DNA from: Akkermansiaceae bacterium UBA5020
GTDB taxonomy: Bacteria; Verrucomicrobiota; Verrucomicrobiia; Verrucomicrobiales; DEV007
Assembly: GCA_002396885.1 (NCBI GenBank)
Contig: DGXY01000052.1
Coordinates: forward strand, 989 to 53,039
DNA: 52,051 nt
Reading direction: 5' to 3'
Positions 1 through 9,227 of the stretch are shown here, piece after piece. Made by a program: the position numbers and the translations under genes. The first letter of the stretch is position 1, and every line of letters starts with the position of its first letter. The notes under the pieces are model-generated. The model had not been told where the DNA came from. It searched no databases and worked only from the letters and a program-made list of their open reading frames with translations.

Positions 1-236
1 TCGGCTATCCCACGATCCTCTGGTCGGTCGATCCCGAGGATTGGAAAAAACCCGGCTCGGGAACGGTGACCTCCCGCCTCGTCTCGGGAGCGACTCCTGG
101 CGGCATCCTCCTCGTCCATGACATCCACGCCAGCACCATCGATGCGATGCCAGCCACGGTGGATCAGCTGCTCGCCAAAGGCTTCAGATTCGTGACCGTG
201 ACGCAGCTCATCGCGATGGAGCAACCGGGGCGCTGA
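1..236 (+). CDS. Polysaccharide deacetylase (NodB-type), C-terminal fragment
   Basis: The reading frame is open from base 3 to a TGA at 234-236, so only the last 77 or so residues are in the window. The translated piece contains a WSVDPEDW motif and, about 30 residues later, LLVHDIHAS, followed by a closing helix. This order matches the final motifs of the NodB-homology (carbohydrate esterase 4) fold, where the Leu-His motif helps form the active site of metal-dependent N- or O-deacetylases acting on peptidoglycan, chitin or other envelope glycans. The catalytic Asp and metal-binding His residues lie upstream and cannot be seen, so substrate and export signal are unknown. It ends before a convergent small membrane-protein gene. 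Confidence 0.75.
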   Translation, partial: GYPTILWSVDPEDWKKPGSGTVTSRLVSGATPGGILLVHDIHASTIDAMPATVDQLLAKGFRFVTVTQLIAMEQPGR

Positions 237-244
237 CGCCTCGG

Positions 245-610
245 TCAAATCACGCCGAAATTCCGAAGGAGCAACTTCGTGATCAAAGCGGCTCCTGCGA
301 TTCCACTCAGGATAGAGAGAACCCGACTCGTCAAGCTGTGCTCGATCCCATCGGGTGGGATGACGTGATAAGACAGCCCGGTCCAAAGGCACTCCCCACA
401 GAGCGAACCAAGGCCGGCTCCGAGTAGGACACAGCCGAGGACAAACTCGGGAAGAAGGCCGAATTCGAGCCATCGGTGATGCGACCCCCGTCGTCCGCTT
501 GACCCCATACCCAGCCCCATGAAGGCACCCACTCCGGCGCCGAAGACAAAGTGAAGGACCCAGGACATCCAATCGGCTCGCTCGTTCATGAACCGTGACT
601 GTTGCCTCAT
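245..610 (-). CDS. Small hypothetical membrane protein
   Basis: This is a 121-residue protein that I do not recognise. Three hydrophobic, glycine-rich segments are visible (about residues 15-36, 50-74 and 95-116), separated by short polar loops. One loop holds SGRRGSHHRW and another GLSYHVIPPDG. The glycine-rich helices suggest an integral inner-membrane protein. It faces the deacetylase convergently with an 8-base gap and is divergent from the BatA-like gene, from which it is separated by about 140 bases. Membrane character makes it more credible than the overlapping shorter frames. No function is proposed. Confidence 0.55.
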   Translation of the reverse strand: MRQQSRFMNERADWMSWVLHFVFGAGVGAFMGLGMGSSGRRGSHHRWLEFGLLPEFVLGCVLLGAGLGSLCGECLWTGLSYHVIPPDGIEHSLTSRVLSILSGIAGAALITKLLLRNFGVI

Positions 611-751
611 CGCCCCCTTGAACGCCCTTACAAAATCGGACCGTGATCGGAATTCCTCGCCAAGCGGAAAACGTCAACTGAAAACCGACGTTTTCACCCC
701 GCGAAAACGTCCTCGCCTCACCGGGCAAAGCATGGCAGGATTCGCCTCGCT

Positions 752-2764
752 GTGAGTTTCCTCTTCCCGCTCTACCTTCTCGGTGCGACCGCTATTGCGG
801 TGCCGATTCTCTTGCACCTGAGGAGGCGTCCGCCAAAGGAGCACGTCGAGTTCGGCTCGCTCATGTTCCTCGAAAAAACGCCCGAGCGGGTCACGCGCCG
901 GACGCAACTCGAGCAGCTCCTCCTTCTCGCGCTGCGCTGCCTCGCGATCCTGCTGCTAGCCTTCGCCTTCGGCCGGCCCTTTCTGGATTCCGTACGCCTG
1001 CCGTCGGAAGATTCCAGCCTGACCCGCGCCGTCATTCTCGTGGACCGCAGCGCCTCGATGCGCCGCGAGGGCTTGCGCGAGACCGCCGCCAAGGCCGCCC
1101 GCGAGGCTGCGGAACGCTATGGGACCGGAGCCGAGGTCGCCCTGGCCTTTTTCGACGAGCGCTTCGATCTCGCCGCCGACCTTCCCGCCCTCGCTGGACT
1201 CGGACCCGGAGCCCGCTCCAGCGCGGTCGAGGCCCTGCTCGCCGAGGAAAAATTTCAACCGTCCTGGCTCGGCACCGATCTCGGAGCGGCCATGACTCAG
1301 GCCGCAAACCTTCTTCTTTCCGCCGACGCGACCCGCCCCGCCGACGCCCGCGAGATCGTCCTCATCGGCGATTTCCAGACCGGCGCGAAACGCGAACTGC
1401 TCCGGCAAAATCCTTGGCCCGAGGAAGTGAAGGTGCGCTGCGTGCCGGTCGCGCCGTCCACCGCGGGGAACTTCTCGCTCACTCTCGCCGCGACGCCGCC
1501 ACGCTCGAACATCAACGAGGACGAGGTCTACCGCGTCCGCATCATGAACTCCGCCGAATCCGCTTCGGCGAATCTCTCGCTCGGCTGGAAAGGGCACCCT
1601 GACACCCACACCGAAATTCTCGTTGCCCCCGGCACGAGCCGCATCGTCACCTCCTCGCCGCGGCCCGTCGGAGCGGAACGCGGCACCCTCGTCGTCAGCG
1701 GCGACACCCACCTTTTTGACAACGAGGTCCATGTCGCCCCGGTGCAGCCACGTCCCTTGCGCGTGCGGTTTCTCGGAAAGGAAAGCGACTCCGGGAGCGC
1801 CGGCTCACCGCTCTTTTATCTGAGCCGAGCCCTCCAGCCGACTCCGGCCCTGCAGCCCCTCGTGAGCAGTTCGGAATCGGTCGAGGGACTCGATCCCAAT
1901 GACACCGAGATCGTCGTCGCACCCGGACCGTGGGATGCCGCCGACGGAGCGGCCCTTCATCAATTTGCCGAGAAAGGCGGCCTTGTCCTCGCCCTGCCCT
2001 CGTCCGACACATCCAGTGAAGCCTTCGCCGCCCTCACCGGTCGCGATGACTGGAAACTCTCCGAGGCGGACGTCGATGACTTTTCCCTCCTCGCCGATCT
2101 CGATTTCGACCATCCCGTGCTCGAGCCCTTCGCCCGCGCCCAGATCCGCGACTTCACGAAGATCCGGTTTTGGAAACACCGCAACCTCACCCTCGGCGAA
2201 ACACCTCTCGGCGAAGGCACGCGCGTCCTCGCCACCTTCGACGGAGAAAAGCCCGCTCTCCTCGAGCATCGCGTCGGAGAGGGAGCCGTCTTCGCCTTTC
2301 TCGCGGGATGGCGGCCCGAGGAAAGCCAGCTCGCGCTCTCGTCGAAATTCGTCCCGCTGCTCTTCTCGATCTTCGACCACGCCGGCTACAGCATCCGCTC
2401 CGCTCCGACCGTCTATGTCGGCGAAACGAACTACCCGGCCCCGGGGTTCTACGAGGAGCCGCAGGAAGGCGGCGCCACGCGCCTCGTTTCGGTGAATCTC
2501 GATCCGTCCGAAGGGCGGACCGATCCCTTCGACCCGCGCGTTGAACTCGCCGCCCTCGGCATTCCGCTCCTCGAGGAATCCGCCGCCCCGGCACCGGAAT
2601 TGAGCGCGTCGCAAAAGTTGCGGGTCGAATCCGAACAGAAAGAAGCCCAACAGAAACTTTGGAAATGGCTCGTCTTCGCCGCCCTTCTCGTCTTGATCTT
2701 CGAAACCTGGCTGGCGGGACGACGGTCCCGGACCGCTGCAGCGACCGCACCACAATCCGCGTGA
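752..2764 (+). CDS. BatA-like N-terminal membrane domain protein with VWA domain
   Basis: This is a 670-residue protein with a GTG start at 752. Residues 1-80 form the BatA/aerotolerance-regulator N-terminal module: a first transmembrane helix, the LHLRRRPPKEHVEFGS stretch, then a second helix ending in FGRPFL. A von Willebrand factor A domain follows, with a clear metal-ion-dependent adhesion site DRSAS (D98, S100, S102). A long beta-rich middle region ends in a C-terminal transmembrane helix at about 640-660. Family members sit in the inner membrane and are usually encoded beside a MoxR ATPase and a DUF58 protein. Neither is present here: the gene opens a co-directional series running to 11.5 kb. 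It is probably part of an envelope chaperone or stress complex, but its precise role is unknown. Confidence 0.85.
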   Translation: MSFLFPLYLLGATAIAVPILLHLRRRPPKEHVEFGSLMFLEKTPERVTRRTQLEQLLLLALRCLAILLLAFAFGRPFLDSVRLPSEDSSLTRAVILVDRSASMRREGLRETAAKAAREAAERYGTGAEVALAFFDERFDLAADLPALAGLGPGARSSAVEALLAEEKFQPSWLGTDLGAAMTQAANLLLSADATRPADAREIVLIGDFQTGAKRELLRQNPWPEEVKVRCVPVAPSTAGNFSLTLAATPPRSNINEDEVYRVRIMNSAESASANLSLGWKGHPDTHTEILVAPGTSRIVTSSPRPVGAERGTLVVSGDTHLFDNEVHVAPVQPRPLRVRFLGKESDSGSAGSPLFYLSRALQPTPALQPLVSSSESVEGLDPNDTEIVVAPGPWDAADGAALHQFAEKGGLVLALPSSDTSSEAFAALTGRDDWKLSEADVDDFSLLADLDFDHPVLEPFARAQIRDFTKIRFWKHRNLTLGETPLGEGTRVLATFDGEKPALLEHRVGEGAVFAFLAGWRPEESQLALSSKFVPLLFSIFDHAGYSIRSAPTVYVGETNYPAPGFYEEPQEGGATRLVSVNLDPSEGRTDPFDPRVELAALGIPLLEESAAPAPELSASQKLRVESEQKEAQQKLWKWLVFAALLVLIFETWLAGRRSRTAAATAPQSA

Positions 2765-2777
2765 ACGCCCTCCTGAC

Positions 2778-5700
2778 ATGATCGCCAAACTCCTCGAATC
2801 CTGCCTCGGACCGGTCATTGCCGCGGAGAAGAAATTGAAACGGCGTCAGCTCGTCATCACCGTCCTCGCGGTCGGGGCGGTCGGCTGCGCGGTGTTTGCG
2901 GGGCTTGCGACCTTCGCCTCCTCGTGGTCGTGGCCAGCGGTGCTCGTCTGGTTCGGCGCCCTTTGCGTCGGCTCGGTGATCGGATTCGTCCGCATCGATC
3001 GCAGCACTCCGGACCTGCGCGAATTGGCACGCCGGATCGAGGAAAAACACCCCGATCTGCGCGCCGCCCTCCTCGCCGCGATGGATCAGAAGCCCGGACC
3101 CGACGGCGGACTGAGCTTCCTCCAGCGCAAACTCCTCGGCGAGATCTCCGAACACGCCGTCCGAAACCAATGGGTCCGCCGCGTTTCGGAAAAACGCCTC
3201 GTCGCCGCGGGTTGGGGCCAATTCCTCGCCCTCGCCGCCTTTGTCGCCTCGCTCTGGTTCCTCCTTGGTGAAGCCCCGCTCGGAAGGATCTCTGAAAAGG
3301 CCGGCCGCGGCGGCCTCACGGAAACTCCCCAAGCCAAACCCACCCTCGAGATCCGCGTCACTCCCGGCGATGTCGAGCTCGAGAAAGGCTCGCGTCTCGT
3401 CATCGAGGCCGCCTTCTCCGGGCGCGCCCCCGCCGACGCGACCCTGATCCACCGCCACGCCGGAGGCGAGACAAAAACGCCGATGCAGGTCGGTCTCGAC
3501 GACAAGATCTTTTCCACGATGCTGCCCAAAGTCGACACCGATGGTCGCTACCTCATCACCTATGAGACCGCCTCGTCCGGCGAATACGCCATCACTGTCT
3601 TCGAATATCCTGAGCTGCTCCAGGCCGATGCCGTCGTCACCCCCCCCGCCTATCTCGGCGGCGAAACGGAAACGATCGCAGATACCCGCAAGATCACGGT
3701 GATGGAGGGTTCAAAGGTCGAATGGCGCCTCCGCGTCAACAAGCCCGTCAGCGCCGCCGAACTCTTCAGCGAAGAGGGCGAGATCCTGACATTGACCCCA
3801 GACCCGGCCGATCCCGCCCTTCTCATCGCCAGCCATGTTCCGGAAGTGACGAGGAAATACCGCGTCCATCTCGTCGATGAGAAGGAGCGTTCCAACCAGC
3901 GTCCGCCCTGGCTCACCGTGAACGTGAAGGAAAACGCGCCGCCGAAGCTGAAGCTCACCTTCCCCGGCCGCGACTTCGAGGTCTCAGCCCTGCAGGAACT
4001 GCCCCTCGAGGCCGAGGTCTGGGACGACATCGCGTTGCTGCGCACCGGCATGGCCTACCAGTTCCGCGGTGAAGAGACCGAGGTCGTCCTCAACGACCAA
4101 CCCCTCGCCGGAAGTGCGAAACACACCCTTTCCACTCTCATCGACATTGAGAAGCTCGGCGCAAAGGAACGCGACCTCATCACCTATCACTTCTGGGCCG
4201 AGGACAAAGACACGCAGGGTAAGGTGCGCCGCACCCTCAGCGACCAGTTTTTCGCCGAAATACGCCTCTTCGAGGAAGTCATGCGCGAAGGCGCAGCCGG
4301 CGGCGGACAGGGCGGAACGCCTCCGGGCGGCGAATCGGATGAGCTCATCCGCATCCAGAAGGACGTCATCAACGCCGCGTGGAAACTCGCGCGCGATCAC
4401 CAAAGCGGGAAAGCGTTCGAGTCATACGCTGAGGATGTCGGCGTCATCACCGAATCGCAGAACGTCGTCATCGCCAAGACCGACGAGGCCCTCACCAAGG
4501 TCGAGGATGCCGAGGTGCGGGCCGCGCTCGAGACGGCGAAAAAGCACATGTCCGAGGCCGCTGCGGAATTCTCCTCCGTTTCCGAGAAGAAAAGTGGTGA
4601 ACTTCTCGTCGTCGCGATGAACAGCGCCAAAGACGCTTATGCTGAACTGCTCAGGGCCCGCGCCCGCGAAACCGAGATCTCGATGTCGCAGAGCCCGTCG
4701 CCGAACGCCTCGCAGTCGCAGCAGGAACAGCAACGCAACATGAACCTCGAGCTTGAGCAGAAGGAGCTCAAATACGAGGAGCAATCCGCCGCCCAGGATC
4801 CCGCCCTCACCGCCGAGCAACAGGAGAACCTCGCCGTTCTCAACCGGCTCAAGGATCTCGCGCGCCGCCAGGAGGCCATCGCCGAGAAGATCAAGGAACT
4901 CGAAAATCAGCTTCAGAAGGCCACCGCGGGGGAGAAGGCCGAGATCGAGCGCCAGCTCAAGCGGCTCGAGGAAGAGCAGCGCGAACTCCTCCGCGAGATG
5001 GACGACCTCGCCGAGCGCATGGATTCCGAAGAGAACCGCGCCAACCTGACCGAAGAACGCGAGAACCTCGACGAGACCCGAGAAAACGTGCAGGAGACCG
5101 CCGAGAAACTCGAATCGGGCGAACTGACCGAGGCCGCCAACGCCGCGACCCGGGCGAGCGAGCAGCTCGAGGAAATGAAGGAGGAATTCCGCGAGAAAAC
5201 CTCGCGCCAGTTCGCCAATGAGATGAAGGGCCTTCGCGACGCGACCCGTGAATTGGCGGAACGTCAGGAAGCCCTCGGCGAGCAGGTCGAGAAACTCGCG
5301 GAGAACCCAGCCGCCGATCCCTTCACTGCCGAGAAACAACAGGAGCGCGGCGAACTCGCCCAGTCCATCGCGGAGCAGTCGCAGAAACTTTCCGAAGTGC
5401 TCGAGAGCATGAAGAACCTCAGCGAGCAGGCAGAGCCAACCGAACCCATCCTTTCCGATGCACTTTATGAGTCGGTGCGGAATGCGACGACCCAGCAGGT
5501 GCAGGAGTCGCTCGACGAGGCCCGCGACCTCGCCTTCTACAATCGCGCCGACCAGGCCAAGACCTCCGAAGAAGCCGCCGCCCGCGGCATCGAGGAACTG
5601 AAGAACAGCGTCGAAAAAGCCGCCGAAAAGATCATCGGCAACGAAGCCGACGCCCTCCGCCTCGCCCGCAACGAACTCGACAAACTGATCGAAGAAACCA

Positions 5701-6665
5701 AGGCCGAAACCGAACGTCTCGGCGGAAGGGAAGGGACGAAAGAGGGTCAAGCAGGAGAGCCGAGCGGGTCAGGTCAGCCTCAACCCGGAGAATCCAAAGC
5801 AGAAGCGGCGTCCCGCCGCTTGGCGGAGGCCAAGGAAAATGGAAAGGGTGAAGGCGAAGGCAAGGAACCGGGTGAACCCGGCGAGGGCGAGGAAAAAGGA
5901 GAATCCGAGCAGGCCTCCACCCAGAAAGGCGAGGGCAAAGGAAAAGGCGAGGCTCCCGGCGAAGGTCAGAAAGAAGTCCAACCCGGCGAAGGAAAAGCGA
6001 AAGGCAAGGGCAAGGGCGAAGCCTCCGGCGAAGGCGAAGGCGAAACACCCTCCGAAACGCTCGCCGAAAACGGCCAAGCCAAAGGGAAGGGCAAAGGAAA
6101 AGGCATGGGACAAGGCGAAGGGCAATCGCCTGATCCGAACGCGACCGAGGGCCAGGGCGAAGGCGAGGGCCAGGGCCGCAGTCCGCGCCAGCTAGCCTCC
6201 GGCCGCGGCACCAGCGGCGGTGGCGGCGCGATGAACAATGGTGGCGACGACCGCAACGAAGGCCTCCCCACCGGCCCACTCGCGGGACCGCTCTTCTTCG
6301 ACGACAGCTCCGAGGAACGACGCCCCGGTCCCATCACGGGCGAGGACTACGAGCAGTGGGCCGACCGCCTCGGCAACCTCGAGGAAATGCTGCCCGACGA
6401 GGATCTCCGCAACTCCGTCGCCAAGGTCCGTGACGACGCACGCGCGATGCGGATCGACTACCGCCGCGACGACCTCCCGCCCGGCGCCGCGACGATCAAC
6501 CAGAAGATTACCGAGCCCCTCGTCGAGCTGCGCCAGCGCCTCAGCGAGGAACTCGCCAAGCTCAACCGGGAGAATCCCGTCGCCCCGATCGACCGCGACC
6601 CCGTGCCGAGCGAGTTCCGCGATCTGGTGCGCCGCTACTACGAGGAACTGGGGGCCGGAAAGTGA
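2778..6665 (+). CDS. Giant membrane-anchored coiled-coil protein (DUF4175-like)
   Basis: This is a 1295-residue protein starting at ATG 2778, 13 bases after the BatA-like gene. Visible layout: two adjacent transmembrane helices (about 25-70), a third at about 155-175, a beta-rich region to about 500, a long charged coiled coil (about 510-950, with many heptad-like E/L/K/R runs), a low-complexity Gly-Glu-Lys-Gln region (about 960-1190) and a conserved-looking charged C-terminal block (about 1200-1295, GEDYEQWADRL onward). It resembles the DUF4175-type proteins found in Bat/MoxR clusters. Cellular location is probably the inner membrane with a long extracytoplasmic arm. No catalytic motif is seen, so a scaffold role is inferred from architecture only. 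Confidence 0.8.
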   Translation: MIAKLLESCLGPVIAAEKKLKRRQLVITVLAVGAVGCAVFAGLATFASSWSWPAVLVWFGALCVGSVIGFVRIDRSTPDLRELARRIEEKHPDLRAALLAAMDQKPGPDGGLSFLQRKLLGEISEHAVRNQWVRRVSEKRLVAAGWGQFLALAAFVASLWFLLGEAPLGRISEKAGRGGLTETPQAKPTLEIRVTPGDVELEKGSRLVIEAAFSGRAPADATLIHRHAGGETKTPMQVGLDDKIFSTMLPKVDTDGRYLITYETASSGEYAITVFEYPELLQADAVVTPPAYLGGETETIADTRKITVMEGSKVEWRLRVNKPVSAAELFSEEGEILTLTPDPADPALLIASHVPEVTRKYRVHLVDEKERSNQRPPWLTVNVKENAPPKLKLTFPGRDFEVSALQELPLEAEVWDDIALLRTGMAYQFRGEETEVVLNDQPLAGSAKHTLSTLIDIEKLGAKERDLITYHFWAEDKDTQGKVRRTLSDQFFAEIRLFEEVMREGAAGGGQGGTPPGGESDELIRIQKDVINAAWKLARDHQSGKAFESYAEDVGVITESQNVVIAKTDEALTKVEDAEVRAALETAKKHMSEAAAEFSSVSEKKSGELLVVAMNSAKDAYAELLRARARETEISMSQSPSPNASQSQQEQQRNMNLELEQKELKYEEQSAAQDPALTAEQQENLAVLNRLKDLARRQEAIAEKIKELENQLQKATAGEKAEIERQLKRLEEEQRELLREMDDLAERMDSEENRANLTEERENLDETRENVQETAEKLESGELTEAANAATRASEQLEEMKEEFREKTSRQFANEMKGLRDATRELAERQEALGEQVEKLAENPAADPFTAEKQQERGELAQSIAEQSQKLSEVLESMKNLSEQAEPTEPILSDALYESVRNATTQQVQESLDEARDLAFYNRADQAKTSEEAAARGIEELKNSVEKAAEKIIGNEADALRLARNELDKLIEETKAETERLGGREGTKEGQAGEPSGSGQPQPGESKAEAASRRLAEAKENGKGEGEGKEPGEPGEGEEKGESEQASTQKGEGKGKGEAPGEGQKEVQPGEGKAKGKGKGEASGEGEGETPSETLAENGQAKGKGKGKGMGQGEGQSPDPNATEGQGEGEGQGRSPRQLASGRGTSGGGGAMNNGGDDRNEGLPTGPLAGPLFFDDSSEERRPGPITGEDYEQWADRLGNLEEMLPDEDLRNSVAKVRDDARAMRIDYRRDDLPPGAATINQKITEPLVELRQRLSEELAKLNRENPVAPIDRDPVPSEFRDLVRRYYEELGAGK

Positions 6666-6696
6666 GGTATGGGATTCCTAGCTGACATCCCTTCTT

Positions 6697-6806
6697 GTGG
6701 CATGGGCTTCCAGCCCATGCATCGCTGTAGGACGCCGATGAGCGACACCCGTTGCCTGCGCCCTTCCACGTCGAAACACGAAGCATGGGCTGGAAGCCCA
6801 TGCCAC
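6697..6806. repeat. REPIN-like element A (inverted pair of REP hairpins)
   Basis: Two 24-base arms (6697-6720 and 6783-6806) are perfect reverse complements of each other, separated by 62 bases. Each arm is itself a hairpin: CATGGGCT, loop TCC, AGCCCATG. The left arm begins with GTGG directly before the palindrome and the right arm ends with CCAC. A GTAG/GTGG-type tetranucleotide beside a palindrome, in inverted pairs, is the architecture of REP doublets (REPINs) mobilised by RAYT transposases. It fills the gap between the coiled-coil gene and the next membrane-protein gene. A second copy with changed but complementary stem bases lies at 44615-44743. No RAYT gene is in the window. Confidence 0.85.
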
Positions 6807-6817
6807 TTTCTTTACGC

Positions 6818-9214
6818 ATGACTTCCTCCACCGCCATCCTCGGCAACATCGCCTTCGCCAACCAATCCTGGGCGTGGGTCGCACTGCTTTTCGGGGTGGG
6901 GGCCATTCTCGTCCTCGTCCTCACCTACCGGCATTCGCCCCTGAGCGGCAGAGCGAAGGCTGCGGCGATGGCGCTGAAGGCCGTCGGGCTCGTTCTCCTC
7001 GCCCTCGCCCTGATGGAGCCGGTCAATCTCGACGAAACGCCGAAGAAACACGCCAACGACGTCGCCCTTCTCGCCGACAACTCGGCCGGGCTCGCGGTGC
7101 CGCTCGGAGAGGGGAAGGAAGCCCCCTCCGCCGCCCTGCGCACCGCTCTCGTCGGTCCCGCCCCGGATCAGCCGCCCGCGTGGATCGCAGGCATCGGCGA
7201 CACCTTCCGCGTGCAGCCCTTCCTCGTCGACCGAGGCCTGCGCCAGGTCGGCGATTTCAGCGGCCTCGACTTCGCCCGCAACAGCTCCACCCTCGGCTCG
7301 GGGCTCGACAATCTTTCCACCCGCTTCCGCGGACGTCCCCTCGCTGCGACCGTGCTCCTCACCGACGGCAACGCCACCGATCCGGCCGCGCTCGAGGCCC
7401 ACCTCGCCGCGCAGGAGGCGCTGCCGGAGGAAAAACGCGTGCCTTTCTTCCCCGTCCTCGTCGGCGAGCTCGATCCCTCCGCCCGCGACCTCGCCATCGC
7501 CAGCGTCGATGCGACAACGACGCAGTTCGAGGATGCCCAAGTGACGCTGAACATCAGGGCCGAGGCCCTCGGAGAATTCCCCGAGGCAGTCGAGGTGTTT
7601 GTCAGGAACGAGAAGGACGAGGAACTCGCCAAGAAGGATCTCGTCTTCCCCCCCGGCACGGACCGCCGCGCCGTCCCCGTCCGCCTCCGTCTCCCCGGGA
7701 TACCTGCCGGCGTCTCCTTTCTCAGCGTCGGCATCCGTCAGACCGCGAAGACGGCGCTCGCCCAGCTGACGGAAAAGAACGACCGCGTCCGCGTCACCGT
7801 GAACCGCGGCCGCGGCCCCTACCGCATTCTCTATCTCAGCGGACGGCCGAACTGGGAATACAAGTTCCTCCGGCGCGCCATCGCCGGCGACGCCGAGCTC
7901 GATCTCGTCGGCCTCATCCGCATCGCCAAACGCGAACCAAAATTCGAATGGCGCGGCCGTAGCGGCGAGAGCAGCAACCCGCTCTTCCGTGGTTTTAACC
8001 GCGACCTCCCCGAAGAGACCCAACGCTACGACCAACCCGTCTTGGTGAGGCTCAACACGGCCACGCCCGAAGAACTACGCGACGGCTTTCCGAAGACGGC
8101 CGAGGATCTCTTCACCCGCTACCGCGCCATCGTCATCGACGACCTCGAGGCCGATTTCTTCACCGCAGAGCAGCAGGAATTGATCGAACAATTCGTCTCG
8201 ATGCGCGGCGGAACGGTGGTGATGTTAGGAGGTCAGGAGTCTTTCCAGGAAGGCGGCTGGGACAACACCCCCGTCGGCCGGTCCCTGCCCGTTTATCTCG
8301 ATCAAAAGGAACCCGGCGGCGCCGCTCTCGAGGCGACCTACAATCTCACCCGCGAAGGCTGGCTCGAAGACTGGATGCGCCTCCGCGCCGGCCAGGAGGA
8401 GGAGGAAATCCGCCTCGCCTACATGCCGCCTTTCTTCGCGGTGAACCGCCTTCCCACGATCAAGCCGGGCGCGAGCATCCTCTCGACCGTGACCGACCCC
8501 GAAGGCCGCGTCCTGCCTGCCCTCATCACGCAACGCTACGGCGAGGGCCGCAGCGCCGCCTTCGCCGTGGCTGACTTCTGGCGCTGGGGGATGAAGGACT
8601 CCGAACAAAATGCCGAACTCGGCAAGATGTGGCGCCAGTTTCTCCGCTGGTCGGTCACCGATGTCCCGGCCCGAGTCGAACTGACGAAGGAGGAGACGAA
8701 CGACGGCGCCATTCCCGAGACCAAGGTCGCGGTGCGCGTCCGCGATCTGAAATACGATCCGCAGGACGACGCCGCCGTCCTCCTAACGGTGAAGGACCTC
8801 GACGGCACGACGCGCAGTCTCACCGCCGAGCCCTCGCTCGACGAGCCAGGCCTTTTCACCGCCGAGCATCTTTCCGAAGAGAGCCAGGGCTACCGCATCG
8901 AGGCGAAGGTGATCGACGGCGCGGGACAGGAAATCGGCACTGGCGAAGTGGCGCGCTCGCTCAATCCCGAAGCCGCCGAGTATAACCGTCTCGGCCCCGA
9001 GAAGGACCTCCTCGAACGTCTCGCGAAAGCGACGGGCGGCGAGCTTCTCACGATCGCCGATCTCTCCCGCCTCCCCGGCCTCCTCGACGAACTCGATCTT
9101 CCCGTCGTCGAGGTGAAACAGCGCCCCCTCTGGCACACTCCCTGGCTCTTCCTCCTCGCCCTCGCCTGCTTTCTCGGGGAATGGGGATTGCGGAGAAGGA
9201 AGGGGACGATTTGA
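6818..9214 (+). CDS. Membrane protein with glutamine-amidotransferase-like domain, Bat-like cluster
   Basis: I place the start at ATG 6818 (798 residues) rather than at the in-frame ATG 6752, because the extra N-terminus is the translation of the REP arm (giving MGWKPMP) and not conserved protein. Two transmembrane helices occupy about residues 15-65. A VWA-like region lacking an obvious full metal site follows, then an extracytoplasmic beta domain. At about residues 430-490 the text RAIVIDDLEADFF...MRGGTVVMLGGQ resembles the type 1 glutamine amidotransferase-like fold seen in such cluster proteins, without a recognisable catalytic Cys. A last transmembrane helix lies near the C-terminus (LWHTPWLFLLALACFLGEW). 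It likely works with the preceding two membrane proteins; biochemical function is unknown. Confidence 0.8.
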   Translation: MTSSTAILGNIAFANQSWAWVALLFGVGAILVLVLTYRHSPLSGRAKAAAMALKAVGLVLLALALMEPVNLDETPKKHANDVALLADNSAGLAVPLGEGKEAPSAALRTALVGPAPDQPPAWIAGIGDTFRVQPFLVDRGLRQVGDFSGLDFARNSSTLGSGLDNLSTRFRGRPLAATVLLTDGNATDPAALEAHLAAQEALPEEKRVPFFPVLVGELDPSARDLAIASVDATTTQFEDAQVTLNIRAEALGEFPEAVEVFVRNEKDEELAKKDLVFPPGTDRRAVPVRLRLPGIPAGVSFLSVGIRQTAKTALAQLTEKNDRVRVTVNRGRGPYRILYLSGRPNWEYKFLRRAIAGDAELDLVGLIRIAKREPKFEWRGRSGESSNPLFRGFNRDLPEETQRYDQPVLVRLNTATPEELRDGFPKTAEDLFTRYRAIVIDDLEADFFTAEQQELIEQFVSMRGGTVVMLGGQESFQEGGWDNTPVGRSLPVYLDQKEPGGAALEATYNLTREGWLEDWMRLRAGQEEEEIRLAYMPPFFAVNRLPTIKPGASILSTVTDPEGRVLPALITQRYGEGRSAAFAVADFWRWGMKDSEQNAELGKMWRQFLRWSVTDVPARVELTKEETNDGAIPETKVAVRVRDLKYDPQDDAAVLLTVKDLDGTTRSLTAEPSLDEPGLFTAEHLSEESQGYRIEAKVIDGAGQEIGTGEVARSLNPEAAEYNRLGPEKDLLERLAKATGGELLTIADLSRLPGLLDELDLPVVEVKQRPLWHTPWLFLLALACFLGEWGLRRRKGTI

Positions 9215-9227
9215 CGATGATCCTGAC

